Shown: one piece after another, positions 1-6,575 of the stretch
How positions within the stretch are numbered: the first letter of the stretch is position 1
How the letters are laid out: each line of letters opens with the position of its first letter
Source of the DNA: an uncultured Oscillospiraceae bacterium
GTDB lineage: Bacteria > Bacillota > Clostridia > Oscillospirales > Oscillospiraceae
NCBI GenBank assembly: GCA_910588455.1
Contig: CAJUPG010000088.1
Location: forward strand, 1 to 7,038
DNA length: 7,038 bases
Reading direction: 5' to 3'
Position numbers and translations under genes: made by a program
The notes under the pieces: generated by a model
The model's input: the letters and a program-made list of their open reading frames with translations, nothing else
Databases searched by the model: none
What the model was told of the DNA's origin: nothing

Positions 1-667
1 CCCGGTGGCCATGGTCCACTGCAACAACTGCACCAACGACACCAACGCCTGGGTGGGGATTTTAGAGGAGACCGCCCGCCTCTTCGGCGGGTCGCCCGGC
101 TCCGGCGAGCTGTATACCAGGCTTTATGAAAAGAGCCTGGAGGGCGACCCGGACTGCGGCGGGGTGCTGGTGTGCAACTACCTGGCCGGGGAGGGGGTCA
201 CCCACATGGACGCGGGACGGCCCCTGGTGGCCCGGACCCCGGACACCCGCTTCACCCTGGCCAACTTCTTCCGCTCCCAGCTCTATGCCACCATGTCCAC
301 CCTGAAAATCGGTATGGACATTCTGGCGGCGGAGCAGGTGTCCATTGACTCCCTCACCGGCCACGGCGGGCTGTTTAAAACTCCCGTGGTGGGCCAGAGC
401 TATATGGCCGCCGCCTGCAATGCCCCCGTCACCTGCATGGAGACTGCCGGGGAGGGCGGGCCCTACGGAATGGCGCTTCTGTGCGCCTATATGCTGCAAA
501 AGGCCCAGGGGGAGCGCCTGGAGGACTTTTTAGCCCAAAAAGTATTTGCCGGCGTGTCCGGTACGACCATTCGGCCCGACCCCGCTACGGTGGAGGGCTT
601 CAACACCTATATCCGGCGTTATCAGGCGCTGCTGGCGGTAGAGCGCTGCGCTGTGGAACAACTCTGA
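1..667 (+). CDS. araB: FGGY-family carbohydrate kinase, probable ribulokinase, C-terminal part (5' truncated)
   Basis: This is the last ~222 codons of a sugar kinase whose reading frame runs open to the left edge; the GTG at 5 and ATG at 11 are internal codons, with no ribosome binding site in view. In this family the C-terminal FGGY domain supplies half of the ATP site in an actin/hexokinase fold. Visible support is the segment GHGGLFKTP (nt 359-385), typical of the FGGY nucleotide-binding loop, followed by the conserved stretch METAGEGGPYGMALL (nt 437-481). The product would phosphorylate L-ribulose to L-ribulose-5-phosphate in the cytoplasm, between the AraA and AraD steps. It ends 12 nt before araA, whose Shine-Dalgarno overlaps its stop codon, so the genes are co-transcribed. 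Related clostridial kinases are often labelled xylulokinase, so the ribulokinase call rests mainly on context. The family call is firm; the substrate is inferred. Confidence 0.82.
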   Translation, partial: PVAMVHCNNCTNDTNAWVGILEETARLFGGSPGSGELYTRLYEKSLEGDPDCGGVLVCNYLAGEGVTHMDAGRPLVARTPDTRFTLANFFRSQLYATMSTLKIGMDILAAEQVSIDSLTGHGGLFKTPVVGQSYMAAACNAPVTCMETAGEGGPYGMALLCAYMLQKAQGERLEDFLAQKVFAGVSGTTIRPDPATVEGFNTYIRRYQALLAVERCAVEQL

Positions 668-679
668 GGAGGAATTTTT

Positions 680-2146
680 ATGAAACAGTATTCGTTCTGG
701 TTTGTGGTGGGCAGTCAGTTTCTGTACGGCCCCGAGGTGCTGGAAACTGTGGCCCGGCGCGCCGAAGAGATGGCCGGAGAGCTGAGTAAGGTCCTGCCCT
801 TCCCCCTGCTCTACAAGGTTACAGCCAAAACCAACCAGGAAATTGCCGATGTGGTGAAGCAGGCCAACTACGACAGCAGCTGCGCCGGCATTGTGGCCTG
901 GTGCCATACCTTCAGCCCCTCCAAGATGTGGATCAACGGGCTGGCCAGCCTTCAGAAGCCCTACTGCCATCTGGCCACCCAGTACCATGTGGAGATTCCC
1001 AATGAGGAAATCGACATGGACTTCATGAATCTGAACCAGGCCGCCCACGGCGACCGGGAGCACGGCTTTATCGCCGCCCGCCTGCGTATGCCCCGGAAGG
1101 TGATCGCCGGCCATTGGAAAAACGAGACCGTCCGCAGGCGTCTGGGCGACTGGATGAAAGCCGCTGTGGGCGTGGCCGTCTCCAGGGAGATGAAGGTCAT
1201 GCGCTTCGGGGACAATATGCGGGAAGTGGCTGTCACCGAGGGAGACAAGGTGGAGGTGCAGGCCAAACTGGGCTGGCAGGTGAACACCTGGGCGGTGGGC
1301 GATCTGGTCCGGGAAATGAACAAGGTTTCCGACGGGGAGATCGACGCCCTGATGGAAGTCTATCAGGCCAGCTACGACATCGCTACGGACAACCTGGACG
1401 CGATCCGATATCAGGCCCGGGAGGAAATTGCCATTCAGAAAATGATGGACCGGGAGGGGTGCCGGGCTTTCTCCAACACCTTCCAGGATCTGTACGGCAT
1501 GGATCAGCTCCCCGGCCTGGCCTCCCAGCACCTGATGGCCCAGGGCTACGGCTACGGCGGCGAAGGGGACTGGAAGGTGTCCGCTATGACTGCCATCCTG
1601 AAGGCTATGGGGGAAAACGGAAACGGCTGCTCTCTGTTTATGGAGGACTACACCTACCATCTGGTGGAGGGCCGGGAGTATTCCCTGGGGGCCCATATGC
1701 TGGAGGTCTGCCCCTGCTGCGCCGCCGGAAAGCCCCGGATTGAGACCCATCCGCTGGGCATCGGCATGAATGAGAAGGACCCCGCCCGGCTGGTCTTCGA
1801 GGGCAAGGAGGGGGACGCCATTGTGGTAAGCCTCATTGATATGGGGGGGCGGCTGCGCCTGATCTGCCAGGACGTCCACTGTGTCAAGCCCATTCTGCCC
1901 ATGCCCAACCTGCCGGTGGCCCGGGTAATGTGGCAGGCCGAGCCCAGCCTGACCACCGGGGTGGAGTGCTGGATCACCGCCGGCGGCGCCCACCACACGG
2001 TGATGAGCTACGACGTGACGGCGGAGCAGATGAAGGACTGGTGCGCCATGCTGGAGATTGAGTTTGTGCACATCACAAAGGACACCACCGTAGACAGCCT
2101 GGAGCACGATCTGTTCCTGTCCGATTTGGCCTGGAAGCTGAAATAA
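680..2146 (+). CDS. araA: L-arabinose isomerase
   Basis: This cytoplasmic, Mn2+-dependent enzyme interconverts L-arabinose and L-ribulose, the first step of the pathway. The protein has 488 residues, slightly shorter than the usual ~495-500. The N-terminus carries the family signature GSQFLYG (residues 11-17), followed by WCHTFSPSKMWI. The four metal/catalytic residues known in E. coli AraA (Glu306, Glu333, His350, His450) correspond to Glu295 (in GGEGDW), Glu322 (in FMEDY), His339 (in GAHMLEVCP) and His439 (in GGAHHT). All are offset by the same 11 residues, which indicates an intact, collinear active site. The ATG at 680 follows a perfect AGGAGG (667-672) with 7-nt spacing, and that site overlaps the stop of the kinase gene. 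The araD start lies 12 nt downstream. No frameshift or missing residue was seen. Confidence 0.97.
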   Translation: MKQYSFWFVVGSQFLYGPEVLETVARRAEEMAGELSKVLPFPLLYKVTAKTNQEIADVVKQANYDSSCAGIVAWCHTFSPSKMWINGLASLQKPYCHLATQYHVEIPNEEIDMDFMNLNQAAHGDREHGFIAARLRMPRKVIAGHWKNETVRRRLGDWMKAAVGVAVSREMKVMRFGDNMREVAVTEGDKVEVQAKLGWQVNTWAVGDLVREMNKVSDGEIDALMEVYQASYDIATDNLDAIRYQAREEIAIQKMMDREGCRAFSNTFQDLYGMDQLPGLASQHLMAQGYGYGGEGDWKVSAMTAILKAMGENGNGCSLFMEDYTYHLVEGREYSLGAHMLEVCPCCAAGKPRIETHPLGIGMNEKDPARLVFEGKEGDAIVVSLIDMGGRLRLICQDVHCVKPILPMPNLPVARVMWQAEPSLTTGVECWITAGGAHHTVMSYDVTAEQMKDWCAMLEIEFVHITKDTTVDSLEHDLFLSDLAWKLK

Positions 2147-2150
2147 GAGG
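2146..2150 (+). promoter_or_regulatory. Shine-Dalgarno site deciding the araD start
   Basis: AGAGG begins on the last base of the araA stop codon and lies 8 nt before the ATG at 2159. It favours that ATG over the in-frame GTG at 2150, which overlaps the site itself and has no separate ribosome binding site. Confidence 0.7.
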
Positions 2151-2158
2151 TGTGCCCT

Positions 2159-2857
2159 ATGTTGAAAGAATTGAAACAGCGGGTTTTTGAGGCGAATATG
2201 CTGCTGCCCAAATACGGATTGGTCACTTTTACCTGGGGCAATGTCTCCGGCATCGACCGGGAGCAGGGCCTTGTGGTGATTAAACCCTCCGGGGTGGAGT
2301 ATGAGGGAATGACCCCAGAGGATCTGGTGGTGGTCCGCCTGGAGACCGGCGAGCGGGTGGAGGGCAAATGGAAGCCTTCCAGCGACACCAAAACCCACCT
2401 GGAGCTCTATAAGGCGTTTCCGGGGGTGGGCGGGGTTGTCCACACCCACAGTTCCCATGCGGTGGCCTGGGCCCAGGCGGCGGAGGATATCCCCTGCTTC
2501 GGCACCACCCACGCCGACTACTTTTACGGCTCCATCCCCTGCGCCCGCCATCTGTCCCAGACGGAGCTGGAGGAGGGGTATGAGAAAAATACCGGCGTTG
2601 TGATCGTGGAGACCTTCCGGGAGCGGTGCATTGAGCCCACAGCGGTCCCCGGGGTAATCTGTGCCAGCCACGGCCCCTTCACCTGGGGCAAGGACCCGGC
2701 CCAGGCGGTGTACCATGCGGTGGTGCTGGAGGAGGTAGCCAAAATGGCGGTTCTCACCCGGCAGGTAAAGCCCTCAGCGGGGCCGGCTCCCCAGCGGATT
2801 CAGGATAAGCACTACTTCCGCAAGCATGGCCCCGGGGCGTATTACGGCCAGGATTGA
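2159..2857 (+). CDS. araD: L-ribulose-5-phosphate 4-epimerase
   Basis: This is a class II aldolase/epimerase-family enzyme that converts L-ribulose-5-phosphate to D-xylulose-5-phosphate by a zinc-assisted retro-aldol mechanism in the cytoplasm. From the ATG at 2159 the protein has 232 residues (E. coli AraD: 231) and the numbering matches E. coli. The zinc ligands are His95 and His97 (VVHTHSSH) and His171 (ASHGPF). Asp76 (SSDTKTH), Asp120 (THADYF), His218 (KHYFRKHG) and Tyr229 (AYYGQD) match known active-site positions. An in-frame GTG at 2150 would add three residues but lies on the Shine-Dalgarno, so the ATG is preferred. The same fold serves L-fuculose-phosphate aldolase and the UlaF/SgbE epimerases; the conserved Asp120/Tyr229 pair and the adjacent araA support AraD. 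It is the last gene before the terminator. Confidence 0.96.
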   Translation: MLKELKQRVFEANMLLPKYGLVTFTWGNVSGIDREQGLVVIKPSGVEYEGMTPEDLVVVRLETGERVEGKWKPSSDTKTHLELYKAFPGVGGVVHTHSSHAVAWAQAAEDIPCFGTTHADYFYGSIPCARHLSQTELEEGYEKNTGVVIVETFRERCIEPTAVPGVICASHGPFTWGKDPAQAVYHAVVLEEVAKMAVLTRQVKPSAGPAPQRIQDKHYFRKHGPGAYYGQD

Positions 2858-2950
2858 CCGGCACGGTCCGGTTGAATGCGCTGAAAAAACTTGGATGGTC
2901 AACAGATCCAGGGGTTTCCGCGCATAAAGAGCATTTTGATATTTCGGAGG
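2858..2950. other. araD 3' untranslated segment, no gene seen
   Basis: This stretch between the araD stop and the terminator stem shows no ORF with a ribosome binding site, no convincing promoter and no RNA gene. It is AT-richer than the flanking genes. Only a 5-bp inverted repeat (ACCGG at 2857-2861, CCGGT at 2868-2872) was noticed, too short to name. Confidence 0.6.
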
Positions 2951-2997
2951 GAAGTAACAGCTTGGTGCAGCAGCGCCATGCTGTTACTTCTTTTTTT
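2951..2997 (+). terminator. Intrinsic (Rho-independent) terminator of the arabinose operon
   Basis: A perfect 11-bp inverted repeat (GAAGTAACAGC at 2951-2961, GCTGTTACTTC at 2980-2990) is continued inward, after one T-T mismatch, by a 6-bp stem (TGGTGC with GCGCCA, one G-T wobble) closing an AGCA tetraloop. Seven T residues (2991-2997) follow directly. It lies 93 nt after the araD stop, so it should end the araBAD transcript. There is no matching A-tract on the left, so it probably works in the + direction only. Confidence 0.93.
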
Positions 2998-3007
2998 ATA
3001 AAACCGG

Positions 3008-3036
3008 TTGAAAAAAAGCAAAGGAGCGAGTAGAAT
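3008..3036 (+). promoter_or_regulatory. Putative housekeeping (sigma-A type) promoter for the downstream envelope locus
   Basis: The -35 hexamer TTGAAA (3008-3013) is separated by exactly 17 nt from the -10 hexamer TAGAAT (3031-3036). Each differs from consensus (TTGACA, TATAAT) at one position. It sits just after the arabinose terminator and upstream of the next large gene, where a new promoter is needed. Predicted initiation is near 3043, giving a leader of about 150 nt. This is seen by eye only, with no transcript evidence. Confidence 0.6.
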
Positions 3037-3124
3037 GAAGACGCAAGTCATTCAAAAAAGAGAGGAACCCATCCAGGCTTCAGGGGGTCCCGATCAACGA
3101 TGCAAAAACGGGGAAAGCAGCTGA
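3035..3124 (+). CDS. Possible 29-codon small ORF (doubtful)
   Basis: An AGGAG (3022-3026) stands 8 nt before an ATG at 3035 that opens a 29-residue, charged reading frame starting MKTQVIQKREEP and ending at TGA 3122-3124. No family is recognised. Against it, the ATG overlaps the proposed -10 hexamer, so a transcript from that promoter would not carry this start; the ORF needs a transcript from further upstream, yet a strong terminator lies just before it. Removing one base in the G run at 3083-3087 would join it to a second open frame ending at TGA 3183-3185, next to the following gene's start, for a combined 49 residues. It may be chance, a small peptide, or a decayed gene. Confidence 0.15.
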   Translation: MKTQVIQKREEPIQASGGPDQRCKNGESS

Positions 3125-3191
3125 ACGATTGATCCGGAAAAGCGGAGGGCATATGCTGCGGAACACCCAAAATCAAGAGGAGTGATGCGCA
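3043..3191 (+). other. Untranslated leader of the membrane-protein gene
   Basis: If the promoter at 3008-3036 is used, this is a 5' leader of about 150 nt. I recognise no riboswitch, T-box or terminator-like hairpin in it. It ends with AGGAG (3178-3182), the ribosome binding site 9 nt before the ATG at 3192. It is AT-richer than the genes on either side. Confidence 0.4.
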
Positions 3192-5429
3192 ATGGAACAG
3201 AAAAAAAGAGAGAATGTGCCAGCCGGGATTGTCGGAGCGTTTTTAGGCTCGCTGATTGGGGTGGCCTGCGCGGTTCTGATTGGACAGCTGGGCTATGTGG
3301 CCTCTGTGTCGGGACTGGTGATGGCGGTGTGCGCCCTGAAGGGCTATGAACTGCTGGGGGGAAGCCTGACCAAAAAGGGGGCGCTGATTTCCTCCCTGCT
3401 GATTCTGGTGATGACCTATCTGGCCCATCGGCTGATCTGGGCGGTGGCGCTGGCTGACGTGCTCCACGCGGGAATCTTTGAGGCGTTTCAAGAGATTCCC
3501 GGGCTCCTGGACCGGGGCAGGATTGAGAGCGGACCCTACTGGGGCGACTTGATTATGCTGTACTTATTCACTCTGCTGGGCGCGGTGCCCACGATCTGGA
3601 ACGGGCTGAAGAGCACCGAGATGCCGGATCTGCCCCCGGTCCTGACGGCGGCGGAGGCCTCCGGTGCGCTGGAAGAGCCCGCGGTGTTCTACCCCGGGGT
3701 GATGAAGTGGACCCGGGGCGCCCGGTTCAGCGCGTCGCTGTCCATGATGCCCGGACTGCTGGTGGGCCTGGCTCTGCTGGTAGCTGCCATCCAGCAGGAC
3801 GGCCTGATCCCCCTGTCCATGGCCGCGCTGGCCTGCGTGTTGAGCTCCTTTGTGATGGTATGCGCCGCCGCCCCGCTGATCTCCCTGGGCGCGGCCTCCA
3901 CCTTCGTCTTTGTCAAGGCCGCCGGGACCCTCTGGCGGGTGAATCTGATGGGCCTGAACCGGCTGGACACCTACCGGTTCAGCAAAAAAACGATGCCCCT
4001 CCGGGGGATGCGCTGGGAAATCCTGTCTCCGGAGGAGCAGGCCCAGTGCCAGGCTTCGGTGCAGCGGGCCATCTCCCTGCTCACCAGCGGGCAGATTCCC
4101 CCCGGCAGCAATCTGAGCCTGATGGTCCTGCCTCTGACGGACCTGGAAATCACCAAGGAAAACAAGTGGTGCTGGAAGGGAACCTATTCCGGCGGCGGCG
4201 GGAAGCGGAAAAAAGTGACCATCGCCAAGGCCTACCCGGATTTTGCGCCGGCCCCCGGCATGGAGCGCTGCCAGGAGCCCATGCCCTGGCGCACAAGCCT
4301 GCTGGCGGCGGCAGTGGTGCTGGCTCTGGCGGCCGGTGCGGCGGGCTTTGTGGGGGGACAGGTGCTGGACGGCGCGCTCCAGGGACCCTCCACGGCGGCG
4401 CCCGGCCGCCAGACGGAGCCCTGGGATCAGAGAGCCCGGGTCCCGGAGAACACCGACGTCTACCTGCTGGACCAGGGCGTTGCCTATGAGATAGACAGCA
4501 GCTTCCGCTCATCCTCTGGAAATTCCTTCTACGACACCGACACCCACACCGACTACACCGTAAGCGTGCAGTACGGCGCGGACGAGGAGGTCGCCGTTGC
4601 GGTTCTGGTGGACCTCATCAGCGCCTACCGAACCTCCTCCCAGTACGACGGCTTCCAGTTCGCCCACGCGGGAGAGGGGACCACCCTGGTTCCTATGACG
4701 GCGGCGGACGGGAAAACGTATCAGTATGAGATTATGTCCCTGCGCTTCAAGGACGGCAAAGCCATTCACATGGGGGTGGCCCTGGCGGAGGGCGGGACCC
4801 TGATTACAGTCCGGGGCCAGCAGCGGGACAAGGCGGATGAAAATGTCATCAAGGGCAACATTCTGTATATTCTCGAAAGCGTCCAGCTCTCGGAAATCAC
4901 CCCGGAGAACTACCGGGAGCTGTATCACCAGGCGGCGGAAATGGGCTACCAGTACATCGGCGCGGGCTATGTCAAGGCCCCGGAGGAGATGTTCGGCCAC
5001 GAGGCCTTTGTGGACGTCTATGTGCCCTACAGCGAGAATCCGGAATTTTTAAACGACGGCTATGCCCTGCGGTCCAGGGCCCACGGCATGGAGGTCACCG
5101 TAACCATGGCCCAGACGGACGGCGACGCCCGGGACGCGGTGGCCCAGGTCTTTGAGGAGCTGTCCGGCCGGGTGGAAATCGACCTGGAGGGCGTGGCGGA
5201 GGTCGAATATGTGGAGAGCTATGACATTGCCCTTCAGCGGGTGGTCTACATGGACGGCGGCAAGCCGCACATTGCCCTTCTGTACGCCGACTACAAACAG
5301 GAGGGTTACTATCTGTCCGCCCAGATTGTCTACCTGCTGGACCAGCAGGACGAGGCTTACCCGACGCTGCTGGCGGAGCTGGGGGACGTGTTCGCCCTGA
5401 ATTTACCGGAGATTGACCCGTTTGAATAA
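3192..5429 (+). CDS. Uncharacterised 745-residue multi-pass membrane protein with large extracytoplasmic C-terminal region
   Basis: The function is not recognised. By eye there are seven hydrophobic segments: about residues 11-32, 35-56, 63-86, 116-136, 183-201, 206-232 and 367-390. Basic residues at the N-terminus, 61-62 and 338-341 suggest the N-terminus is inside and the C-terminus outside. Residues 1-140 resemble, from memory, the N-terminus of small uncharacterised clostridial membrane proteins (GYELLGGSLTKKG and SGPYWGDL are the sort of motifs shared). Residues 246-365 would form a cytoplasmic domain ending in a basic SGGGGKRKK stretch. Residues 391-410 form a Pro/Gly/Ala-rich linker, then 335 residues of alternating strand-like and helical character probably face outward. 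Segments 512-566 and 677-737 look like two copies of one module, perhaps PsbP/DcrB-like (inference). The ATG at 3192 follows AGGAG by 9 nt. The lipoprotein gene begins 25 nt after the stop, so the two are likely co-transcribed. Confidence 0.9.
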   Translation: MEQKKRENVPAGIVGAFLGSLIGVACAVLIGQLGYVASVSGLVMAVCALKGYELLGGSLTKKGALISSLLILVMTYLAHRLIWAVALADVLHAGIFEAFQEIPGLLDRGRIESGPYWGDLIMLYLFTLLGAVPTIWNGLKSTEMPDLPPVLTAAEASGALEEPAVFYPGVMKWTRGARFSASLSMMPGLLVGLALLVAAIQQDGLIPLSMAALACVLSSFVMVCAAAPLISLGAASTFVFVKAAGTLWRVNLMGLNRLDTYRFSKKTMPLRGMRWEILSPEEQAQCQASVQRAISLLTSGQIPPGSNLSLMVLPLTDLEITKENKWCWKGTYSGGGGKRKKVTIAKAYPDFAPAPGMERCQEPMPWRTSLLAAAVVLALAAGAAGFVGGQVLDGALQGPSTAAPGRQTEPWDQRARVPENTDVYLLDQGVAYEIDSSFRSSSGNSFYDTDTHTDYTVSVQYGADEEVAVAVLVDLISAYRTSSQYDGFQFAHAGEGTTLVPMTAADGKTYQYEIMSLRFKDGKAIHMGVALAEGGTLITVRGQQRDKADENVIKGNILYILESVQLSEITPENYRELYHQAAEMGYQYIGAGYVKAPEEMFGHEAFVDVYVPYSENPEFLNDGYALRSRAHGMEVTVTMAQTDGDARDAVAQVFEELSGRVEIDLEGVAEVEYVESYDIALQRVVYMDGGKPHIALLYADYKQEGYYLSAQIVYLLDQQDEAYPTLLAELGDVFALNLPEIDPFE

Positions 5430-5441
5430 ATACAAAATTTC

Positions 5442-5447
5442 AGGAGG
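5442..5447 (+). promoter_or_regulatory. Shine-Dalgarno site deciding the lipoprotein start
   Basis: A perfect AGGAGG lies 7 nt before the ATG at 5455. It rules out the in-frame TTG at 5413, which overlaps the preceding gene and would put 14 extra residues, some charged, ahead of the signal peptide. Confidence 0.85.
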
Positions 5448-5454
5448 AAGAGAC

Positions 5455-6492
5455 ATGAAGAAATACACAAGGCTGACGGCCATTCTGCTGGCACTGGTTC
5501 TGGCTCTGAGCAGCTGCGGCGGAGGCGGGGACGGCTCCGGCAAGCCGTCGGACAGCTCCAGCGAACCCCTGGCCGAGCCCCCCGCGTCCTCTGTCCCGGA
5601 CCAGCCGCAGGAGGAGGAAAACCCCTACACGCTGGAAGAGATGGACATGATTAAGTTCAACTACTATGTGGAGCTGAACAACGACCTGGTGGACATTCTG
5701 GACTCCGTCGGTTACTACTTTGAGGTTGTGGGCTATGAGGAGGAGTTCAGCCTGCTTCCGGATACGGGATTGACCTACGGCTACCGGGTGTACGGCAAGA
5801 ACACGGACATCATAGAGGACTGCCTGTATCTGGCGGACATGGAGCCCAGCTACGGCGAGATGGATCAGCTGGTGAAGGACCTGGCCGAGCCTCTTGCGGC
5901 GGTGATGGAGGCCTGCTCCTCCATCAGCGGAAGCTATGACTACGCGGACAACCAGTACCAGAAGGCCAAGGAGTACCACGCCGCGATTTACGCCAACGCT
6001 GAGACCGTGGAAAGCCTGGGCTATGCGTTTATGGACGCCGTGGCCGCCATGGGGGCGGAGCGCCGGACGGAAGAGGAGGAGCAGATGAAGGCCGACGGCC
6101 GGCTGATTATCTACAACGCCAGCCGGGCCATCTCCATCGGCAAGGAGATTCTCGATGTGATTTACGACCAGGGAGTCGGCGATGAGAACATCAACGACAT
6201 GGATCTGAGCCAGGTCCGGCCCCTGTACGACGAGCTGGTCCAGGTGGTGGCCGACTTCGACGCGGCCACAGCGGACAACGACCAGCTGATTCAGGAATCC
6301 CTGTCCAACTCCCGGCCCTTCGACGGCCTGCTGGACTCGCTGATCCAGGCCCTGGATTGGATGATGAAGCAGGCGGAGAGCGGCAAGGTCCCGGACCTGA
6401 GCCATTCGGGCGCGCCCCTTGGCTCCATCGCACACGTCTCCGAGACGCTGAGTAAGTGCATTGAGCGGTACAATTCGGTCTTTGTGGACTGA
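5455..6492 (+). CDS. Secreted lipoprotein, DUF3829-like
   Basis: The 345-residue product starts with a clear lipoprotein signal peptide: basic MKKYTR, a hydrophobic core (LTAILLALVLAL) and the lipobox LSSC with Cys21 as the predicted lipidation site. Lgt and signal peptidase II would thus anchor it to the outer face of the membrane. Residues 22-55 are a low-complexity Gly/Ser/Pro/Glu linker of the type that tethers surface lipoproteins. From about residue 62 the protein is acidic and mainly helical, beginning with a Lys-Phe-Asn-Tyr-Tyr-Val-x-Leu-Asn-Asn pattern. That opening, with the helical repeats and the YQKAKEYH segment, resembles DUF3829 (PF12889) lipoproteins such as E. coli YiiG. The lipoprotein call is strong, the family call tentative, the function unknown. 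It follows the membrane-protein gene by 25 nt, so the two may act together at the cell surface. Confidence 0.93.
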   Translation: MKKYTRLTAILLALVLALSSCGGGGDGSGKPSDSSSEPLAEPPASSVPDQPQEEENPYTLEEMDMIKFNYYVELNNDLVDILDSVGYYFEVVGYEEEFSLLPDTGLTYGYRVYGKNTDIIEDCLYLADMEPSYGEMDQLVKDLAEPLAAVMEACSSISGSYDYADNQYQKAKEYHAAIYANAETVESLGYAFMDAVAAMGAERRTEEEEQMKADGRLIIYNASRAISIGKEILDVIYDQGVGDENINDMDLSQVRPLYDELVQVVADFDAATADNDQLIQESLSNSRPFDGLLDSLIQALDWMMKQAESGKVPDLSHSGAPLGSIAHVSETLSKCIERYNSVFVD

Positions 6493-6509
6493 TTTCATCC
6501 ACCCGGCAG

Positions 6510-6550
6510 GGGCGCGGAGAGGGAATGCCTCTCCGCGCCCGCGCATTTTT
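6510..6550 (+). terminator. GC-rich hairpin with offset T-tract, possible weak terminator or attenuator
   Basis: A perfect 13-bp inverted repeat (GGGCGCGGAGAGG at 6510-6522, CCTCTCCGCGCCC at 6528-6540) closes a 5-nt loop just after the lipoprotein stop. The T run (TTTTT, 6546-6550) begins 5 nt after the stem, whereas in a canonical intrinsic terminator it follows at once. It may therefore terminate only partly, reduce expression of the next gene, or protect the upstream mRNA from 3' decay. Confidence 0.6.
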
Positions 6551-6575
6551 ACCCTATATGAAGGAGGAACACAAT

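Noticed and set aside
1114..1743. 209-codon + strand frame inside araA
   Set aside because: It is out of frame with the intact isomerase and shows the low-complexity composition of a shadow frame.
530..2716. Very long open frame (728 codons) on the minus strand across the three arabinose genes
   Set aside because: It is antisense to three genes with verified active sites, has a His/Gly/Leu/Val-rich composition typical of the complement of GC-rich codons, and has no ribosome binding site or recognisable domain.
2857..2872. Short inverted repeat just after the araD stop
   Set aside because: The stem is only 5 bp with no T-tract; the real terminator is the 17-pair hairpin at 2951-2997.
2997..3002. 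TATAAA as a -10 element
   Set aside because: No -35-like hexamer lies 16-18 nt upstream, and it overlaps the T-tract of the terminator. The TTGAAA/TAGAAT pair just downstream is much better.
3707..4489. 260-codon + strand frame inside the membrane-protein gene
   Set aside because: It is Gly/Pro/Arg-rich shadow sequence. The main frame keeps continuous membrane segments through the same bases.
5440..6546. 368-codon open frame on the minus strand opposite the lipoprotein gene
   Set aside because: The + strand frame has a perfect Shine-Dalgarno, signal peptide and lipobox. The minus frame has only skewed shadow composition and runs through the 6510-6540 hairpin.
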